Positions 59,174-64,000 of a stretch of 64,000 nt of DNA are shown here, piece after piece. The translations under genes were made by a program, and so were the position numbers. The stretch is taken from assembly GCF_040115645.1 (NCBI RefSeq), contig NC_089566.1, positions 2,542,001 through 2,606,000 on the forward strand. Reading direction: 5' to 3'. The notes under the pieces were generated by a model, which saw only the letters and a list, made by a program, of their open reading frames with translations, was not told where the DNA came from and ran no database searches. The first letter of the stretch is position 1. Every line of letters begins with the position of its first letter. Origin of the DNA: Euwallacea fornicatus (Eukaryota > Arthropoda > Insecta > Coleoptera > Curculionidae).

Positions 59174-59739
59174 GTAAATCTTCGCGAAGATCCATCGCGC
59201 GGGGGTGGGTTTGAAGAAGTTGAAGATGTTTCTGATGAAGATAGAAAATTTGTTCAAAAGATGATAGTTGTCATTGTTTTTGTAAGTAATCGATGTAAAA
59301 ACGTGGTCAAGTAGGAAGATTAGTGATCAGTAAGTTACAAGAGAGAAAATAGAATCGGAGTGTAGGCAAGCGGTTTCGGCATATTTTCCAGCTTTTAGGT
59401 AAGTGGGGTTCGGGCAAAGCCAATTTTGGGATAAAACGTCACGTTTTGCAAGAGGACAGCCAATCACGTGCGTTTAAATCTCTTAGCTAGTGACGTTTAA
59501 ATCTCTGAGTGACGTTTGAATTCAAATTGGTGCATATGGTACAGGTCGTCTGGCTTGGCACTGCCCTTACTTCGACGCGTCTCCCCTAAAAGCTGGAAAT
59601 ATTGTTCTTTAGTGCCTAATTTAAGCGCACGTGATTCACTCTTTGTGTCGTTCTCCGATAAACACAGTCGACAGTCTCTTTTAATTTAAATTGTCTTTTT
59701 TTTTCTTTTTCTTTTTTTTTTTCTTTTTTTTTTTAATAG

Positions 59740-59829
59740 GTTTGAACACGAGAGACGTGATGAGCCCGTGGAAGGAGCTGAACGATCAGCAGCATATACT
59801 CAACAACAAACCGCCATCCGAAATAAATG
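59740..59829 (+). CDS. FoxP: FoxP exon 5
   Basis: The 90-base exon enters and leaves in phase 1. The acceptor is preceded by an unusually long T/C tract (about 59690-59734) and TAATAG; the donor is AATG|GTAAGT. It encodes GLNTRDVMSPWKELNDQQ and HILNNKPPSEIN, a polar linker before the zinc finger. The strong consensus donor and matching phases leave little doubt, although its length would allow skipping without a frameshift (30 codons). Confidence 0.88.
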
Positions 59830-60599
59830 GTAAGTCGTGCTTCGCAAACTGAAAAATAAACATTTAGCGGCTTAAACAATAAAATAATTAACAAACGATT
59901 ATTTACGAAACGGTGCCAGGCCGACATTTTTCGAAACACTGGCCTCCGTCAGAGAATTTGTTTATGGCACATGTTTAGATAAAAGTTTATAATTAAATGC
60001 CTAGTTTATTGTTAGTAAAACACATTTATGCAAGACCCCAGGAAGATGGGAACGAAAAATGTGTCATTATCTATGGAACCGTTTATTTTATACCGGCCTT
60101 AAATAAACAAATAATGCCCCTTGCAAAAATACCGGGAGCGCACATCAATTTAGGAAAATCACCATAATACGGCTTTATTAAAACATAATTTATTAACGAG
60201 TCAATAATAGCCGGATAACAATTTCTTTTATAAATAAACAACCTAGTACCGTTGTTGATCTACACTGTGTTGCGGTTCGAATCTATTAATACAAAGAAAT
60301 GTACATTTACCAAACTGATTTGATTGTATCCAGTTCCACCAAGTAGCTCTACTTCATACTTTTGAAACGCCCCCGAAACCTTAATTCTCGTTCCCTCTCA
60401 TCTCTTTTTTTCCTGCATCGAATATTTTTCTCCTACACGCGTTGATTCAACATTCCTTTCGCATACTCTAGTGATATTTTTTTCCTTTGTAGAGAACGTC
60501 CATTTAGCATGTGGCAAAATACCAGGGTCCTATTCTCCGGGCTGTTTTAAGAATACCTCGTCCTTCGACGATTTTTGAAAAGTCTCTTTGCTCCCAAGG

Positions 60600-61444
60600 T
60601 ACAGGGCGAGAAAAATTTTCGACAAAAGCAACATTCTATTGCTAAATATTACATTTAAAGCTTCCTAATCTGCGAGAACTCTTGGAAGTAACCACCTCCA
60701 GCTAGGACACAAGAATCTAATCTTCTCCTCGTTGACTGCCTAACCGTTTCAAAAACATTGAGTCGCACCCAGGAACGATCCGATTTTTCGAATTTCCCAC
60801 AGTTTCCATCGAAGCATTGTGAACTGGCGACTTTAGACGCCTCCGAAGGAAATTATCCAGGAGATTTAAGTAAGGAGATCGAGCAGGCCGCAAGTGAAGC
60901 CGACCCTCGACCAATCGAGCGGTCTCCGCACGTGATTGTTAAAAACTCACGAGCAGCCACTTTGAGGTGCCTCTGATGCACTGTCGTGCATAACCACATC
61001 GCTTTTATGGTTGCAAATGGTACATCTTTCAGAAGCCGAGGCGAGGTTACGAAACAATTGCACCTCGTCAGCCGGTCGGTCAATTTGTTGAGAAATTCTC
61101 TTTATCGGTAAAAAAAATCAGCGTCAGTATCTGAATCTTTCTCCGTCGTGTCCGACACGATGTGTTTCGCTTCTAGCGTTCCTACTGTCGCTGGCGTTCC
61201 TGAACCTCCACCTCGCTTCATTGCGCCTGTTTCGCGAAGACTTTGACGACCAAATGAACAAATATAAATTCATTGTTTACGATACTTCAGTGGGAATTGT
61301 GGAAGATTTGAATGGGGAAAAGATTGGATTACCGCATCCTCGCTGGAGACAATCGCTTCCAACAGTTCTTGTAGATTAAGAAGCTTTACACGTAACATTT
61401 ACTAATAAAATGTTACTATTCTCGAAAATGTTTCTCGCCCTGTA
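60600..61444. mobile_element. Foldback element inside FoxP intron 5
   Basis: TACAGGGCGAGAAA at 60600 is mirrored by TTTCTCGCCCTGTA ending at 61444. The arms match over about 150-180 bases: TTTAAAGCTTCCTAATCTGC (60654) against TAGATTAAGAAGCTTTACA (61372), AACTCTTGGAAG against CTTCCAACAGTT (61347), and AATCTAATCTTCTCC against GGGGAAAAGATTGGATT (61314). The loop has no recognisable transposase. It sits between two coding exons and can form a hairpin in the FoxP pre-mRNA. Confidence 0.7.
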
Positions 61445-61659
61445 TCTTCGGGACGAAGAGGCTTTTCATAAATTATCAGAGGACGAAACATTCTTAGAAT
61501 AGTCCAAGGAATGAAACGGCGAATTTTTGCCGTATGTTCAATGGACACCCCGTATTTGACCCACGAACCGTTCCGTGGGACCGTCCCCTTCTCCGTCCCT
61601 TTTGCGTTTTATTAATAAAGAACACGAATACGAAGAGGTGTTTTTAATTCCTGCCGCAG

Positions 61660-61837
61660 ACAACAGCTCTGGGCTCTTGAGCATTCAAGGCAGAACCAGC
61701 CGAGAAGATTCTCTCTCCGAGGACAAACCCGTGAGGACAACCACCCCCGATAGAGTGCACCACCATCTGTACGGCCACGGGGTTTGCAAGTGGCCAGGCT
61801 GTGAGACTGTTTGCGAGGATTTGCAGGCATTTATCAA
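61660..61837 (+). CDS. FoxP: FoxP exon 6 (start of C2H2 zinc finger)
   Basis: This 178-base exon has acceptor CTGCCGCAG and donor TCAA|GTAAGA. It encodes NSSGLLSIQGRTSRED, SLSEDKPVRTTTPDRVHHHL and then YGHGVCKWPGCETVCEDLQ with AFIK. The CKWPGCExxCEDxxxFxK block is the first half (both zinc-binding Cys) of the single C2H2 finger diagnostic of FOXP proteins. The two His and the following leucine zipper must come from the next exon, which is not in this window (no HLNxEH-type sequence was found to 64000). The exon ends in phase 2. It confirms both family and strand. Confidence 0.95.
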
Positions 61838-62827
61838 GTAAGAGATTGCCGTTTCCCGTTGGACCTCCCTTCGGCGACCTGCGCACCGCGAAACCGAACT
61901 TTTTCAAATATTTCCCAACGAACTTGTCAAAATTTAACTTTCGGCCGGCTGCAGAAGAAAAAAGGGGAGATCTGTGAAGATTCCAAAGTCAACAGCAATT
62001 TCGGTTTATGTTTAGCATTTTATGAGGTGATTAATATGTAAAAGAAAAGAGGGAGATTAAGTAAAACACCAAATTACAATATTTTCATCGAGCGGGCGAC
62101 AAAAGAAAAACCAACCTGGCATAAATTAGGCAGGACCGGTCGCCTTAAAAACTCTAATTATGCCATGTTTAATTAATATGCAAGGCGTTTGATTGCGGTG
62201 TTGTCGGATCTAAATGTTAATCCTCGACAAAGGCCTTTATTACTTTCTTAACGCCGGCAGAACGAGGGGAAAAGTTTGGCTTTGTATTTTTCATTTATCT
62301 TCGCTTCTAAGACGATAGGAGAAAAGGGCATTCGGCGAATTCGATGATTTTATCGTACAAAAAAAAAAAAATTGGAATGTTCTTCGGCAACAGTTTCAGA
62401 AAGGGGAGTTGAACTTTTAATTAGCCTTCAGTCCGCGGCAGTGCCACTCAAGGCCGAAACAGTTTTTATCCAAACAATAAACGATCAATAAGCCATTTAC
62501 TGGAAATAAACACAATAAATTTCATCCCCTTAACAGTTTATCTACATCGTAAACCTCCACGGCGGGAAAATTCTCAGAAGGGAACTCCACTTAAAACCTA
62601 CACATAGTGTTATTCAGATTCGCTGCTCAGCATTGGGATTTCGAAAACCAAAAGACTTAAAAGACCGGTAAAATTGCGCGTTTATATGACGAAAAAAACT
62701 GGATTTTAAAAGTTAAAAAGTTCGAACTGGTTCTGGAGATACAGCACGTATAAAAGAAAAAGTTGCTTCTTCAAATACCTTTTATTTTATACTGACTGAT
62801 TTCGAAAGTAAGTTTTTTTAAGAAGAT
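61838..62827 (+). other. FoxP: FoxP intron 6, proximal part
   Basis: From GTAAGA at 61838 the sequence is non-coding; no next exon (finger His or leucine zipper) was found. Confidence 0.6.
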
Positions 62828-63180
62828 ATACAGGGTGTCTGCAAAAGATCTGTACAAAATCTTATCACACATTTCTGGGGTGCGAACATGACGGTTTAAC
62901 CTAATTTGTCCAATCCAAAAGTGGACGGTTTTCGAAATACTCGACTGACTAGCGAAACAGTCAGAAATGAAAAAATCGAAAAAAATTCATTACTTCGTTG
63001 GTAGTGTCCCTATCTACACAAAATGTCGTATCAGGGGGTTTTTAGGGGTGAGAAATCAAAATCCGTATACGTTTTCGATGCACAACGTAGAGCTCGCTGT
63101 CAGTGGTCCTCTCTACTCGCATTACCAACGAAATAATGAACCATTTTCAATTTTTTTATCTTAACTTTAACGCCCTGTAT
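62828..63180. mobile_element. Short inverted-repeat element
   Basis: TACAGGGTGTCTG at 62828 faces AACGCCCTGTAT ending at 63180. An internal stem pairs AATTCATTACTTCGTTGG plus TAGTG (about 62985) with CATTACCAACGAAATAATGA (about 63120), so the right arm is matched to an internal rather than a terminal segment. This suggests a rearranged or composite derivative. Confidence 0.5.
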
Positions 63181-64000
63181 TTCTTCGGCGCCCGTTAAAG
63201 AAAACAAAGTTGACGGTGGTTGACAAAAATGGTAACGCAGTATTTTCAAATACGACTTCGGCCTGTTGTTGAAGAGAAAAAGTTGCGATCATTGCATGCA
63301 AAAAGTGTTAATCATTTGAAATTATTCCGTCAAAATTCCGAAAAAATGAAAATGGTTTTCCAAAATTAAACATTTTTTAATACTCCAAAAATCGTCGGAT
63401 TTTTTTAAACTTCAATAATAAATTCTTTAACTCCAAATTGCGCAACTTTGCACCAATTCAACCCACCTCTTATCTTTCATGGTCATACCCATGATTGAGC
63501 TACACAAGCGGACACTCTATATATATATATATAAAATTTACTTCACATTTTCGTAGGCTCCCCTTCTCACCATTCATCCATATTTTTAAGTACAGACCTG
63601 ATATTTTTTTTATTGTATTTTGTCATATTCTATTTTATAATGTCTACCGAATGTTATTTAAAAACAATTTTTATGTATAAAACGTTATAAAATAAGCAGG
63701 TCGTCAGAATGTGGTGTGCTTCAGCGCTTAATAGGGATCAGAAAAATTGACAAAAACTGCAGCCGGCTTCAGAATATTATCTACTGCCCCAATAATGATT
63801 GAAGCTCTTTTCGAATTTCTTTACAACCGTCAAGTTTGTAGAACTTTCCAATATTGCAAGAGGCTTCAGGGTCAATTTACAGGATCCATGTGAGCACGTG
63901 ACAACAGAAAGAGTTTTCCGATATTTGATAATCAACTTGAAAGTTTTCTAAAATATTCCGGTTTGCGATCATGAGGATCTTCGAAATTCTCATAAAAAAT
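63181..64000. other. FoxP: FoxP intron 6, distal part within window
   Basis: AT-rich and non-coding; it includes a TA microsatellite at 63518-63533. No exon was recognised before the edge. Confidence 0.5.

Larger units (their letters stand above)
22776..61837 (+). other. FoxP: FoxP gene span visible in this window (partial)
   Basis: Exons 22764-22886, 58388-58606, 58665-58859, 58921-59173, 59740-59829 and 61660-61837 join without frame breaks (phases 0, 0, 0, 1, 1, 2) to about 348 codons from the ATG at 22776. The order is an acidic N-terminus, Ser/Pro-rich segments, Gln-rich segments and the first half of a C2H2 zinc finger. The remainder of the finger, the leucine zipper used for FoxP dimerisation and the DNA-binding forkhead domain must lie to the right of 64000. 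One 35.5-kb intron precedes a compact exon cluster with introns of 58, 61, 566 and 1830 bases. The gene acts in the nucleus, usually as a transcriptional repressor. Confidence 0.85.

Noticed and set aside
61575..61659. Extension of the zinc-finger exon upstream to 61575 (INKEHEYEEVFLIPAA)
   Set aside because: The frame is open, but the CTGCCGCAG acceptor at 61659 joins exon 5 in the right phase and FoxP-like sequence starts only after it.
1..64000. Bacterial-type features (operons, ribosome binding sites, CRISPR arrays, phage genes)
   Set aside because: None are present; exon-intron structure, eukaryotic transposons and FoxP show animal nuclear DNA.

Overview
This is eukaryotic, AT-rich, intron- and transposon-laden DNA, best read as an insect chromosome fragment (I lean to a beetle, but only from the general look of the repeats). 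There are no operons or bacterial signals. The only conserved host gene I can support is FoxP, the forkhead-box P transcription factor. It lies on the + strand and runs off the right edge. Six coding exons are visible or strongly suggested: 22764-22886, 58388-58606, 58665-58859, 58921-59173, 59740-59829 and 61660-61837. All junctions have GT/AG and matching phases. The last exon ends inside the C2H2 zinc finger, so the rest of the finger, the leucine zipper and the forkhead domain lie beyond 64000. A possible alternative first coding exon (43548-43589), with a CpG-rich leader, would give a second FoxP N-terminus from an internal promoter inside the 35.5-kb first intron.

Layout. 1-520: two diverged copies of a 260-bp tandem repeat. 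521-4542: AT-rich, no gene seen. 4159-7670: transposon debris (small hairpin element, a fragment with a DUF4817-type helix-turn-helix, a piggyBac-like pseudogene on the - strand). 7.7-22.7 kb: upstream of FoxP, with a CpG-rich patch near 8.3-8.7 kb, an NRF1-type palindrome and two foldback transposons (16926-18003, 20165-21214). 22.9-58.4 kb: the long FoxP intron, holding two Tc1-like pseudogenes (33.2-34.9 kb), a LINE remnant (48.3-49.4 kb), a mariner remnant (49.7-50.2 kb), a duplicated unknown repeat (52.5-54.0 kb), a DUF4817/Tc1-mariner-like C-terminal transposase remnant (about 56.0-56.3 kb) and a foldback element (56919-57936). 58.4-61.8 kb: the compact Gln-rich FoxP exons, with one more foldback element (60600-61444) in the intron before the zinc-finger exon. 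61.8-64 kb: intron with one further small element.

The most interesting pattern outside FoxP is a set of foldback elements of about 0.85-1.1 kb with very long terminal inverted repeats (about 150-450 bp per arm). They share the outer motif TACAGGGTG/TACAGGGCG next to TA. Many solo copies of the same motif are scattered through the window. The loop of one element (20165-21214) still carries the start of a DUF4817-like transposase helix-turn-helix, which suggests that these hairpins are internally deleted descendants of a Tc1/mariner-related transposon. All calls were made by eye from the sequence; no searches or alignments were run, and arm lengths and element edges are approximate.
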